From NCBI RefSeq assembly GCF_037975245.1, contig NC_092573.1:22349265-22413264 (forward strand): 64,000 nucleotides of DNA. The letters run 5' to 3'. The position numbers were made by a program, and so were the translations under genes. Shown here in pieces: positions 1 to 12,800 of this stretch (the first letter of the stretch is position 1; each line of letters starts with the position of its first letter). The stretch comes from Apostichopus japonicus. Lineage: Eukaryota > Echinodermata > Holothuroidea > Aspidochirotida > Stichopodidae. The notes below the pieces were generated by a model. That model saw only the letters and a program-made list of their open reading frames with translations, made no database searches and was not told the DNA's origin.

Positions 1-860
1 CTGATAGTCGTTTTTGTTGTCGAAAAATAGCATCATCGTTGCTGTTGTTTGGTGTTGCTGTTGGTTATAATTGTTTTCCAAACAAAGCATCATCGTTGCT
101 GTTGTTCAGTATTGCATTTGGTTATTATTGTTGTCCAAACATAGCATCATCATTGCTGTTGTTTGGTGTTGCTGTTAGTTATTATTGTTGTTCAAACAAA
201 GCATCATCCTTGCTGTTGTTTGGTACTGCAGTTGGTTATAATTGTTGTCCAAACATAGCAACATCATTGCTGTATTTAAGTGTTTCTGTTGGTTATTATT
301 TCTGTGATCCAAACATAGCATCATCGTTGCTGTTGTTTGGTATAGCTGTTGGTTATTATTGTTGTCCAAACATAGCATCATCGTTGCTGTTGTTTGGTAT
401 TGCTGTTAGTTATTATTGTTGTTCAAACAAAGCATCATCCTTGCTGTTGTTTGGTATTGCTGTTGGTTATAATTGTTGTCCAAACATAGCAACATCATTG
501 CTGTATTTTAGTGTTTGTGGTGGTTATTATATCTGTCATCCAAACATAGCATCATCGTTGCTGTTGTTTGGTATTGCAGTTGGTTATTACTGTTGTCCAA
601 ACATAGCTTCGTTGGTGTAGTTTAGCATTTGGTTATTATTGATGTCCAAACATAGCATCATCGTTGCTGTTGTTTGGTATTGCTGTTAGTTATTATTGTT
701 GTCCAAACAAAGCATCATCATTGCTGTTGTTTGGTATTGCAGTTGGTTATAATTTTTGTTTAAACATAGCATCATCATTGCTGTATTTTAGTGTTTCTGT
801 TGATTATTATTTTTGTAATCCAAACATACATCATCGTTGCTGTTGTTTGGTATTGCTTAG
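1..860 (+). repeat. 57-bp VNTR, in-phase
   Basis: Degenerate tandem array with a usual period of 57 bp (some units 60 bp), built on a unit containing GTTGCTGTTGTTTGGTATTG and TTATTATTGTTGTCCAAACA. Since 57 is a multiple of three, the plus strand stays open from 39 to 620 and again from 664 to 864, giving a 19-residue hydrophobic repeat with the core LLLFGIAVGYYCCPNIASS. The array begins at or before the left edge. It lies upstream of the last cyclophilin exon on the same strand, so it is probably intronic. I see no splice sites or promoter that would make it a gene. Confidence 0.85.
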
Positions 861-1757
861 TTAGATTGAGAAGTACTATATTTGTGTGATTAATACAGGG
901 CTTAATCAGAGTAACCCCAAGTCACTACTCTACTCAAAAAGCAAAATTTAAGTAACAATTCTGCAACATGGAGCAGTGATTGATGGTAACAAAAGTCTTT
1001 CTAAGGCTGTCCCACAGTTAACTGTTGTGAATGCACAGATGCCCACAAGTCAATAATACCGACAAGTGTCTCACAACTGATCAAAGAATCTGGAATGATA
1101 CTCAGAATTTCCCCGTTCGGCATGTGCATTGACATGAATTCAGCTGGTGAGGAATAAGTACATAAATCATTTGGAGACTGTCAGAGCCTGTAGAAGAAAG
1201 CTTTTTCAAGCCGGACTTCACATGATCTTGGTTAATATTGCAGGAAAGTGAAAAACAAGTTCAGAAATTTGTGTTTCCGATAAAATACTAGTATTTTCTA
1301 ACTCAATTTTTATGGCATTTTTCTCTTCCTTTGCCTGATACTTGATAAAACATACCCCGGGAAAACTAACAAAAGACTCCTAACAAAAGATAAAACATTA
1401 CCAGTATTTTTTTTTTAAATCATTCATATGCTCCAAAATATGGTATCACATATGGCAATATTGCTATGCAAAATCTGTCACCGTCTTTTCTCTGTAAGCA
1501 AAACCCCATCTTTTCAGTAAATTTTATAGTAGACAAAATTTTAAAAACCTTGATGTGGTTACGCAAAATCGTAACTGGTAGATGATGAAGAAAGTGATGG
1601 CAAGTTGTTGTAGGGCATGGACATCAAGAAAGAGGCTCAGAGGTTCCCTTTGTGGGGCAACAAGTATATGTGGGAGAGAAGTGGGGTAGGGTTAGGTACA
1701 TCTGAATGTTCTGGTAGTAGCTTTATCCCATTATTTTCCCCTCTTTTTTTCCTCCAG
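861..1757. other. Probable intron, no exon seen
   Basis: AT-rich, with stops in all frames and no recognisable protein similarity. It ends in a pyrimidine-rich acceptor (CTTTTTTTCCTCCAG) directly before the cyclophilin exon, so it is taken as the 3' part of that gene's last intron. Upstream cyclophilin exons (catalytic core) are not in the window. Confidence 0.5.
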
Positions 1758-1895
1758 AGCGTGGTACGGAAAATAGAAGGGACCAAGGTATCTGGATCAA
1801 CGCCCGTCGAACCATGTGTCATAGTGGACTCTGGTGTCATTGAAGTTGAAGTGCCATTCGAAGTGGAGAAGAAGCCAGCCCCTGAGGACTCTTAA
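1758..1895 (+). CDS. PPIB: Cyclophilin B-like PPIase, last exon
   Basis: Terminal coding exon of an S-cyclophilin (ER-lumenal peptidyl-prolyl cis-trans isomerase assisting protein folding). Acceptor CCTCCAG ends at 1757; the exon reads SVVRKIEGTK, a variable stretch, then GVIEVEVPFEVEKK, and stops with TAA at 1893-1895. This follows the C-terminal pattern of vertebrate PPIB: VVRK-E-TK, a variable linker, D-G-IEVE-PF, then a charged end. The tail, EKKPAPEDS, is longer than the short end of human PPIB. The catalytic exons lie left of the window, so activity cannot be judged from what is visible. A close paralogue (PPIC-type) is possible. Confidence 0.75.
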   Translation, partial: SVVRKIEGTKVSGSTPVEPCVIVDSGVIEVEVPFEVEKKPAPEDS

Positions 1896-3445
1896 AGTAC
1901 CTCCTAGTTAGGATTTTTGAAATTGTAGAACGAACAATTTTTCTTTTCATTTCATTTCGTTTCGTTTTTTGTTTTTTTCTTTGGCAGGGGGTGGTTACAA
2001 TTTGTTGGTCTATCTTTTGTTCTTGCTTGTTCTTCCTTTTGAATGGAAGTCCAACTTTCCCCTCCCCACCCCATGTTTTGTGTAAATCAAATCTTTTCAA
2101 CGCTTTTGTCTTGAATGATCATGATCGTTGTAAAAGTTGGCTTCAGTGTGGAGAATTGAATGCTTAAATGCAAAAATGTGCACCGACTGCTTCATAGGCA
2201 GCAAGTTTGAAAAGGGGGTGGGGATTCCATTTCTGGCTTTCTCTGAAGTCATACAATATGAAGATTATTGCTATTATGATTTATGCCAATTTATAACTCA
2301 TGCCATTTGTTCTTTGAGAAATCATTATGCATATTACAAGTATTGAGTACTGGGGTAGGAGGTGAAAGGTGATCTCCTCATGTTTTAGTTTTACTGTTTT
2401 TAGATTCAGTGCCGAGTCGTGTATACGAACTTCATGCAAGGGAACCAAAGTTGATTACTTCCAACTTGATTATAAATATGCGTGCCCTCCCTTATTGTGG
2501 GATTAGCTAACAACATTAGAAGAAGTAGTAAAGAATATGTCTTTTATTTGACATTGGAAGAAAACCTTGAAACAAACCTCTAGTGGTCCCCTCTGAACTA
2601 ACAGGTCAGTTCATCTCATTTGCCTCTCATAATAACTAGCCGAGCGATCGTCAAAGCTACTTTAGAAGTAAGGTTCAGTTGTGATGCAAAATGTCTTGGT
2701 TAAGGAGAGGATTGCAAAACAGGTTCCTGTGTTCTTTCCTTCCTTCCTTATTTACCATTGCAAGGAAACAGTTATGTCTGCAGAAAAGAGAAAAACATGA
2801 CCATTCCAAATTTGAATTGAATAAGGAAACTTTGAGTTTGACACAAAGTGACGTTATTTTAGAGTGTCACACTGACTGGGATATGTGTCTGATCAGCCGT
2901 TGTGAATTCTGTAAAGCAATAATTTTCATAATTAATGAATATATATGTACAAGTATCTGTGTAAATTCACAGCATTATTAGTTTGATTTACTCTATCAAT
3001 CATTTGAATGTCTATCCAATAGAGGAGGAAATATTATTAGTTTTTGTTTCACGATGACGAAGCAGATATTTACGGTAAAAGTTGAAAGATCATGCTTTTT
3101 ATTTCCCCCACAAGAACGGTGAGCTTCCACCTTGAGGGTGCCTTTTGCTTTTGCCAGTAGTATTTGGTACCAGAAAAGTATTAAGTATTTTGTTTGGGTA
3201 AAGTACATGGGTTTGTATCGTTTCTGTCAAGTGGATTATAGGAATTTAATACTGATTAGTTTGCTTCCACTGTACCACATAGAGTTTCTATACTAGAATA
3301 TGTTAGGATAGTTGAAGTCACTGACATACTATATGTGTATTGTGTATTGTAAACAATGAATGAGGAGCAGTGTAGCATATATTAAGTATTACTTGGAGAT
3401 GCTGTAAACTCTGTGAGGTATCAGCACTGAATGAAACATCGAGGA
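1896..3445. other. 3' flank of cyclophilin gene
   Basis: Contains the 3' UTR of the preceding gene; I cannot place its poly(A) site. Short open frames here (2137-2346, 2691-2981) have no recognisable similarity or splice context. Otherwise unremarkable AT-rich sequence. Confidence 0.4.
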
Positions 3446-4157
3446 AGCACTTGGTGTGCTAAGATGAACCAATGACAATGCTCGATGTATTGTTGATAGA
3501 GCACTGTGTTGCAATGAACCAATGGGAATGCTCTATGTATTGTTGATAAAGCACTGTGTTGCAATGAACCAATGGGAATGCACTATGTATTGTTGATAAA
3601 GCACTGTGTTGCAATGAACCAATGGGAATGCACTATGTATTGTTGATAAAGCACTGTGTTGCAATGAACCAATGGGAATGCTCTATGTATTGTTGATAAA
3701 GCACTGTGTTGCAATGAACTAATGAGAATGCTCGATGTATTGTTGATAAAGCACTGTGTTTCAATGAACCAATGAGAGTGCTCGATGTATTGTTGATAGA
3801 GCACTGTGTTGCAATGAACCAATGGGAATGCTCTATGTATTGTTGATAAAGCACTGTGTTGCAATGAACTACTGAGAATGCTCGATGTATTGTTGATAAA
3901 GCACTGTGTTGCAATGAACCAATGGGAATGCTCTATGTATTGTTGATAAAGCACTGTGTTGCAATGAACTAATGAGAATGCTCGATGTATTGTTGATAAA
4001 GCACTGTTTCAATGAACCAATGAGAATGCTCGATGTAGTGTTGATAAAGCACTGTTTCAATGAACCAATGACAATGCTCGATGTATTGTTGATAAAGCAC
4101 TGTGTTTCAATGAACCAATGAGAATGCTCGATGTATTGTTGATAAAGCACAGTGTTT
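3446..4157. repeat. 50-bp minisatellite
   Basis: About 14 head-to-tail units with a 50-bp period; the anchor GCACTGTGTTGCAATGAACC recurs at 3551, 3601, 3651, 3701 and onward. Units differ at a few positions (GGGAATG, GAGAATG or GAGAGTG; CTCTATG, CTCGATG or CACTATG). Two units near 4000-4070 have lost 3 bp, giving 47 bp. Open frames on the minus strand across it are by-products of the period. Confidence 0.95.
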
Positions 4158-6889
4158 CAAGTGTCATACCTCTCCTCTATGAGTGAAATCAAATCACTGA
4201 TCAGAACAATCCTCAAAACTTCCATGGAAGTTGTATGTGGACTGTAAAGCAAATTTTAGAAGCATTTATGGCACTGGTTGGTAACCATTTTCTTTTACCA
4301 GCTTACCATTTCTCGTACATGTCACAATATAAAATGTATAAGTACATCCTGCACTCTTTTGAATTTCCACATGAATAAATTTCATTAAAACAAACCACAA
4401 TTAGTACTCTGCCTCGTCCTCTTTGGTTTATATATATTTGTTTGTTTATTTATTTTTCCTTCATTTTGCTTTTTTGGTTTCGATGATAATCGTAACCTTT
4501 GCAATCATGCGTGTGTGTATGTGTGTGTGTTTGTGTGTGTGCTTGCGTTTGTGACGCCCAGCTTATAAACACGATATCTCAAGAAGGGAAGCTTGGACAG
4601 TTCTCATATTTGGTACATAGGAGTACCTTAGTGAGTACAAGAAGCCAATTGTTTTTGGTGTAGGACAGAGGCTATTTAAGGTCACCAGGGGTTAAATAGT
4701 GAAAAGCTTGTAAACATGGTATCTCAAGAAGCAAAGCTTGGATTGATTTCATATGTGGTATGTATGTTGACCACATTAAGTACAAAAAGCCTATCGTTTT
4801 TGGTGGATGTCGAAGGTCATTTAGGGTCACCAGGGGTCAACTTGTAAAAACCTTTTCATAATTTACGGTATCTCCCATCGTCCAGCCTGTAAGTAGATGA
4901 CATGGGCGATTCGCCTCATAAGAATAGGAGAGCCTATTGACAATTGAAAATGATCTTATGGGCATCCGCAGATATGAATCTGAACTCGCGACAATATCCC
5001 CATTGACTTAAGTGTGTCGCGAGAAGTCCTGAATTGCTATGTACATAGCTACATACATGTGTGTGTGTGTCACAGTGTCCTCCAAAGCTTGCTTGCAGAC
5101 CATAGATATATAAAAGTGCTAGAGCCTCTGCAACACTTGTCACTCATCCGTATGGATATTTTGCTAAAGAGTTGATGTGATTTCGATGGAATAGTGCACT
5201 TGAATGGCGAAGCATGCCTTCTCTAGAAAATATTTGTAGATCATTGGTAGTTCTGGTTGGATGTAAGTTGCACAGGTACCACGAATTTCAAACCCAGCAC
5301 TGACCTAGGATGTAGGTGGTGTGGTGTAATAGATGCAGTGCAAGTCTGACATGGCTGATATATTGGGACAAGTTGTGAATGAAGTTGGGCCACGTTTTCT
5401 AAAAAAAACGTGATGTGATCCAAGGTCACCAAAGGTCAATTATGGGTCAAAATGTGTTTTTTTTTGGCAATAACTTGTGAAACTACCATTGACAGGGTCC
5501 GACATGGTTGATATTTGTGGACTAGTTGTGAATGGGGTAAGGGATTGTTTCTAAACATAACAGTCATGTGATCCAATGTCAACAAAGGTCAATCAGGGGT
5601 CAAAAACTAGTATTTTTGCAATAACTTGAGAACCAAATGTCCATCAAGGTTGGGAGTTACGCTATTGTAATACAATAGTCGACCTGCATTTGGGTGACCT
5701 TTGACCTCAGGTTGACCTCCAGTGACCTGTATTAGTTTCTTTCAAGTTGATTCTTTGAAGTTTCGTGGGCATATTCCAATCTAAATTGTCCATAAGTGGA
5801 CTCCTCTGCAACCTTAATGTGCGAAGTTATTAGAGATTTGGTTTGGTTTGTAATACTTGGTGTGCGGATTCATAACATTGAGTACAAGAACCGTATTGTT
5901 TTTGATGGAGGTGTGTATAACCACGTACAGACTGACCTGTGTTAGCATGCCATAGTGTTATTGTAACAGCTAGTTCTGGTTATACTAACAAGCAGAAGTC
6001 TAGTGAATTGAAGTCATCGAAACCTCAATGCATTTTGCATTCTGGTTTATATTTGAGATTAATTTGTTCTGTTCATAATTTGATTAACTTATATGTACAC
6101 TGAAAGTAACCCCTTTTCCTTTCTTATACAGGTTCAGCAAAAAGAAAGTTATCACTGTGATACCAGCATATATGTACGCTAAGACCTAAAAGGTTATAAT
6201 GGTGTTCGCCCAAAATACTTAAAAAATCTTTGTTAGCACAAATTTTCAACACACTTTATTGCCAATTGAGTTCAATTATTAAATAGTTTTCTCGCATGAT
6301 CAGTTAGTCATTTTAGTTTTGGTCACATGCATCATGCAAATATAATATTTTCAACATTTTGTTAACAAATATTTTGTCCACATTTTTGACAAACTCGATA
6401 ACTCGAGCAAGATTGTAGTATATCATCTAATTGAATTCAAATAACCTATATAGAGCTCGCCACGTGTGATAGAAACGCCTGATTAACAACATCTATCTGA
6501 CCTTTCATTTGGGTAAAAGAAGATTTTTTGGGGTCCGTCCAGTGCTATAATTAAATCAGATTAACACAGGTTTCGAGACCAGTAAAGCGTGAATCAGTTA
6601 ACACAATAGAGAGGGGGTACGGTTTTCTTAAAGTTTTACTTCTTTATAATATGCATCGATGGTTCATCACAGTGCAAATTCCTGCGGTACACAACTTATT
6701 CCATGGACATCCTGTCTATGGTAGAAACACAATATAACTCAAGTTTCGATATCCATATTTGACATGTTTCATCATATTTGGACTTAAAACGAAAAAAAAG
6801 TTGGAAAGTATAGGACTGGTGTGAATTCTCTGCAGTATATAGTCAGGAATAAACACGAGATTTGGAAGAAAACGACGAGAACTTACAAA
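4158..6889. repeat. Dispersed repeat, TGACCT-rich
   Basis: No gene seen. 4507-4550 is a GT microsatellite. From about 4560 to 5900 there are diverged blocks repeating 'temperature' phrases such as ATCTCAAGAAG followed by AAGCTTGGA, and GGTCACCAGGGGTCAA, at roughly 150-250 bp intervals, typical of an old amplified repeat. At 5695-5728 four TGACCT half-sites sit in 34 bp, including a direct repeat spaced by one base (5695-5707). A related block lies near 56210-56600. 5940-6889 is AT-rich 5' flank of the HYR gene. Confidence 0.55.
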
Positions 6890-9800
6890 ATGTTCAGATA
6901 TTTATATTTCGTATGTTTGACTTTGATTTACGAACGGGTTACTGCTCAAGGTAAGATTTATACTCTAAACACGCCCACAATTAAGAGATTAATCGCGTAA
7001 ATTGTCGCTAGTTGAAGCAGTACTGTAAGTTTACACGATTGTTTGTATTATTCGAAGTTGGATTGAAATTGTTCAATTCAGCTAATTTATGGTATATAGG
7101 CCTATACACTTTAAGGTCTTTCTAATTACGGATTCATATAAGGTTTGTTTAAGGTATTTTAAACCAATCATCCTGACACAGTCTTAGGTTATAATGTTAA
7201 ATAGTATACACAAGCAAGAATTATAATAGGCTGCTTGTAAAACCAACGCATTTTTCTTAGTTCATTTGACATTAAAGATATGATACCGTATATAGTATGC
7301 TGTAATGAGATGCAATGTTATTGGATAACTGCATATATCAGGCTTGAAATTGTACACAAACATTCTGCGCGAGTAGTTTCTTTGGGGGAGGGGGGGGGGA
7401 AGGGTGGGGGCAGTTCGCATGTGTATACTAATTGCTCAAGCTGCGGTAGTATAGGCTACTGATCAGGCTATATATATAAGAAACTCTCCTGGATAGTTTA
7501 AAGCAAATGGAGGTTAATGTCGCCCAGACACTTTCCATATTATTTGACCAAAACAAACCTTCCAATTAAATGTATCACCATTTAAGGTTAAATTAACAAG
7601 AAGATTATACAATAGGAATGTTCTACTGCAATTCACTCCTTTTTGGAATAACGCATGTTTTATTCCAGTCAAAATGAATCAAAACGTGTCGGTAGCAAGC
7701 AACCGATGGTAGCAAGCTGTGTGTGTATTTTCTGGGATCGATGGTGGTGTCTAACACTTCTGTTACACCTCATTCGAAACTAGGTCAGATTACCGGCATT
7801 AGACGTTTCTTTTTGCGCGAGTCTTCACACCCTTTAACACTAGATGTTTTGTAGAGAGTATGGATGTGTATTAAAGTGGGCTTGTGTAGGACATCGGCAT
7901 AGACATAGAAGTAGACAAAGGCATAGAAGTATAGACATCTTACAAAGAAAGATGAAATTGTTCAATGCTCCAATTAACTTCCACCTTTTATTTTTTTCTT
8001 CTGCATTCTGAAGATAATCCCCTGAGTGTGGAATTTTGTCCTGAAAGCATGGTGCTTGATTTGCCAGAGGATGCAAATACTTTAGCAGTGACGTGGAACG
8101 TGCCAATAGTTAATCACACGCTGGGAGAGACGGTGATGGTCTCATCAAATCACATGCCTGGGGACTCTTTCCCTGCGGGTGAAGTCACAGTCGAATACCA
8201 ATATGTAGATCAAATTCAACCGAAGTTCAAGATTAACTGTACCTTCGACATTACCGTGCAAGGTGAGACGTTTTAGCTTTTGGTTCTCCTAATACGATGG
8301 TCTGTAAACTTTTAAACCGATGACACAGAAGCTTTCATGAGGACTGATCCATGACCCAGCAGACCAGCACCCCTTAGATCCATGACCCAGCAGACCAGAA
8401 TCCCTAAGATCCATGACCCAGCAGATCAGAATCCCTTAAATCCATGACCCAGTGGACCAGCACCCCTTAGATCCATTACCCAGTAGACCAACACCCGATA
8501 GATCCATGACCCAGTGGACCAACACCCCTTAGATCCATGACCCAGCAGACCAGAATCCCTTAGGTCCATGACCCAGCAGACCAACACCCCTTAGATCCAT
8601 GACCCAGCAGACCAGAATCCCTTAGGTCCATGACCCAGCAGACCAGAATCCCTTAGATCGAAGGCCCAGCAAACCAACACCCCCTAGTAGATCCATGACC
8701 CAGCAGACCAGCACCCCTTAGATCCATGAGCCAGCAGATCAGAATCCCTAAGATCCATGACCCAGCAGATCAGAATCCCTTAGATCCATGACCCAGCAGA
8801 CCAGAATCCCTAAGATCCATGACCCAGCAGATCAGAATCCCTTAAATCCATGACCCAGCAGACCAGAATCCCTTAGATCCATGACCCAGCAGACCAGCAC
8901 CCCTTAGATCCATGACCCAGCAGACCAGAATCCCTAAGATCCATGACACAGCAGACCAGCACCCCTTAGATCCATGACCCAGCAGACCAACACCCCTTAG
9001 GTCCATGACCCAGCAGACCAGAATCCCTTAGATCGATGACCCAGCAAACCAACACCCCTTAGTAGATCCATGACCCAGCAGACCAGCACCCCTTAGATCC
9101 ATGACCCAGCAGATCAGAATCCCTAAGATCCATGACCCAGCAGACCAGAATCCCTAAGATCCATGACCCAGCAGATCAGAATCCCTTAAATCCATGACCC
9201 AGCAGACCAGAATCCCTTAGATCCATGACCCAGCAGACCAGAACCCCTTAGATCCATGACCCAGTAGACCAACACCCCTTACATCCATGATCTAGCAGAC
9301 CAGTACCCCTTAGATCCATGACCCAGCAGACCAGCACCCTTTAGATCCATGACCCAACAGACCAGAATCCCTTGTATCCATGACCCAGCAGACCAGCACC
9401 CCTTAGATCCATAACCCAGCAGACCAGAATCCCTTAGATCCATGACCCAGCAGACCAGAATCCCTTAGATCCATAACCCAGCAGACCAGCACCCCTTAGA
9501 TCCATAACCCAGCAGACCAGAATCCCTTAGATCCATGAGCCAGCAGACCAGCATAGGAATAGACTAATTGTAGAATACTAATACAATACTGAGCTGCATC
9601 GCAAAAACAACCAAAATCTAGAGCATTGTAATAGTGGTTTTGTTACCTAGAGCAGTATAGTTGTGTGCTAGGATACTAGGTTACAGTTACATAATTATTT
9701 TACTAAATATATGGCATTTATGGGAATGAAATAAGTCCTGTGTCAGATAGCAAGATGTGAGGTCACAGCTCAGCAATAATGTGTCTTACATAGCACTTAA

Positions 9801-12800
9801 TATCCAAACATAACAAGTACGTCCCATGCTCTGGGTGCCAAACACGGTATGAGATTACAACACCATAAATTCTTCTTACGTTACTTAATATATCATGTTT
9901 AATGGCATTTATCTTAACGAGTTAGTCCAGTTTGTTCAAGGTTGTAAACATAGTATGAAGTAACAGCCCCATAATGTTGTTATAATATCATTATGTGACT
10001 TTTATGTAGATGTAATAAGTTCTATGATCATGTGCCAACAAAGTTTTTAGTTTAAAACCATCATTTTAAGGTGCAAAGTATCATGTTTAAATAGCCTTAA
10101 TATCCAAATGTAACAAGTCCAGTGACAGGGTGTCAAACAAGGTCTGGGAATGTTATAACACTCTAATGTGTCTTACTTACAATCGCATTAAAGAGGTCAT
10201 AATTTCCAGATTGCTAAAAGTTTCAAGGTGCTTGTTAATGTCTGGGATAACACCACCGTAATAATGGTTGTTACTTAGCATTACATGACATGTATCCAGA
10301 TGTAACAATTAAGTCCATTGCCGACAAGGCATGTGCCAAACAAAGTATGAGATAAACAGCTTAATTTTACTTCGCATCATCACAACTTCTTTCCATCTCT
10401 TCAGATGTAACAGATCCAGTTCTCGGTTGCCTGGAGCGTTATGACGTCACGGCACTCAGTAACTATGGAACATTCGACTGGCAGACAGCTATAGAAGCCA
10501 CCGATAATTCCGGTCAGGTGGCAGTATCGTCGTCACACGATGTCCTCTTCAGGTACCCGTTAGATGACACTCTGGTGAACCTCACGGCCGTGGACCCGTC
10601 CGGAAACGAGGCGTCCTGTCAATTTGTGGTGTCGGTGTCATTGATAAGTAAGTTTTAATGGCATTGAAGACTCTCCCCAAAGCGTGTGCGGCCATCTGAA
10701 AGGTTAACTTTCTGTTGCTTTCAAGTGACGTTTTGTTTGTGTGGCTACAAAATGCAGACAGCAATGAACGTGATACCCTGTTATCTTTAACTGGACCTGA
10801 GATGTCCATCGCTGTATCATTTATACACTGTGCTGTGGGTATTGACCGCAGCTGTATGTACTGACTGTACACTAGTGTCTAATTACCGACGGTAGCAAGC
10901 TGTGTGTTTATTTTCTGGGATCGATGGTGGTGTCTAACACTTCTGTTACACCTCATTCGAAACTAGGTCAGATTACCGGCATTAGACGTTTCTTTTTGCG
11001 CGAGTCTTCACACCCTTTAACACTAGATGTTTTGTAGAGAGTATGGATGTGTATTAAAGTGGGCTTGTGTAGGACATCGGCATAGACATAGAAGTAGACA
11101 AAGGCAAGGCATAGAAGTATAGACATCTTACAAAGAAAGATGAAATTGTTCAATGCTCCAATTAACTTCCACCTTTTATTTTTTTCTTCTGCATTCTGAA
11201 GATAATCCCCTGAGTGTGGAATTTTGTCCTGAAAGCATGGTGCTTGATTTGCCAGAGGATGCAAATACTTTAGCAGTGACGTGGAACGTGCCAATAGTTA
11301 ATCACACGCTGGGAGAGACGGTGATAGTCTCATCAAATCACATGCCTGGGGACTCTTTCCCTGCGGGTGAAGTCACAGTCGAATACCAATATGTAGATCA
11401 AATTCAACCGAAGTTCAAGATTAACTGTACCTTCGACATTACCGTGCAAGGTGAGACGTTTTAGCTTTTGGTTCTCCTAATACGATGGTCTGTAAACTTT
11501 TAAACCGATGACACAGAAGCTTTCATGAGGACTGATCCATGACCCAGCAGACCAGCACCCCTTAGATCCATGACCCAGCAGACCAGAATCCCTAAGATCC
11601 ATGACCCAGCAGACCAGAATCCCTAAGATCCATGACCCAGCAGACCAGCACCCCTTAGATCCATTACCCAGCGACCAGAATCCCTTACATCCATGACCCA
11701 GTAGACCAGCACCCCTTAGATCCATGACCCAGCAGACCAGAATCCCTACGATCCATGACACAGCAGACCAGCACCCCTTAGATCCATGACCCAGCGACCA
11801 GAATCCCTAAGATCCATGACCCAGTGGACCAGCACCCCTTAGATCCATGACCCAGCAGACCAGCACCCCTTAGATCCATGACCCAGCAGACCAACACCCC
11901 TTAGATCCATGACCCAGCAGACCAGAATCCCTTAGATCCATGACTCAGCAGACCAGCACCCCTTAGATCCATGACCCAGCAGACCAGCACCCCTTAGATC
12001 CATGACCCAGCAGACCAACACCCCTTAGATCCATGACCCAGCAGACCAGAATCCCTAAGATCCATGACTCAGCAGACCAGCACCCCTTAGATCCATGACC
12101 CAGTGGACCAACACCCCTTAGATCCATGACCCAGCAGACCAGAATCCCTTAGATCCAAGACCCAGCATACCAACACCCCTTAGATCCATGACCCAGCATA
12201 TACCAACACCCCTTAGATCCATGACACAGCAGACCAGAATCCCTAAGATCCATGACTCAGCAGACCAGCACCCCTTAGATCCATGACCCAGCAGACCAGC
12301 ACCCCTTAGATCCATGACCCAGTGGACCAACACCCCTTAGATCCATGACCCAGCAGACCAGCACCCCTTAGATCCATGACCCAGCAGACCAGAATCCCTA
12401 AGATCCATGACTCAGCAGACCAGCACCCCTTAGATCCATGACCCAGCAGACCAGCAGACCTTAGATCCATAACCCAGCAGACCAGAATCCCTTAGATCCA
12501 TGAGCCAGCAGACCAACACCCCTTAGATCCATGACCCAGCAGACCAGAATCCCTTAGATCCATGAGCCAGCAGACCAGCATAGGAATAGACTAATTGTAG
12601 AATACTAATACAATACTGAGCTGCATCGCAAAAACAACCAAAATCTAGAGCATTGTAATAGTGGTTTTGTTACCTAGAGCAGTATAGTTGTGTGCTAGGA
12701 TACTAGGTTACAGTTACATAATTATTTTACTAAATATATGGCATTTATGGGAATGAAATAAGTCCTGTGTCAGATAGCAAGATGTGAGGTCACAGCTCAG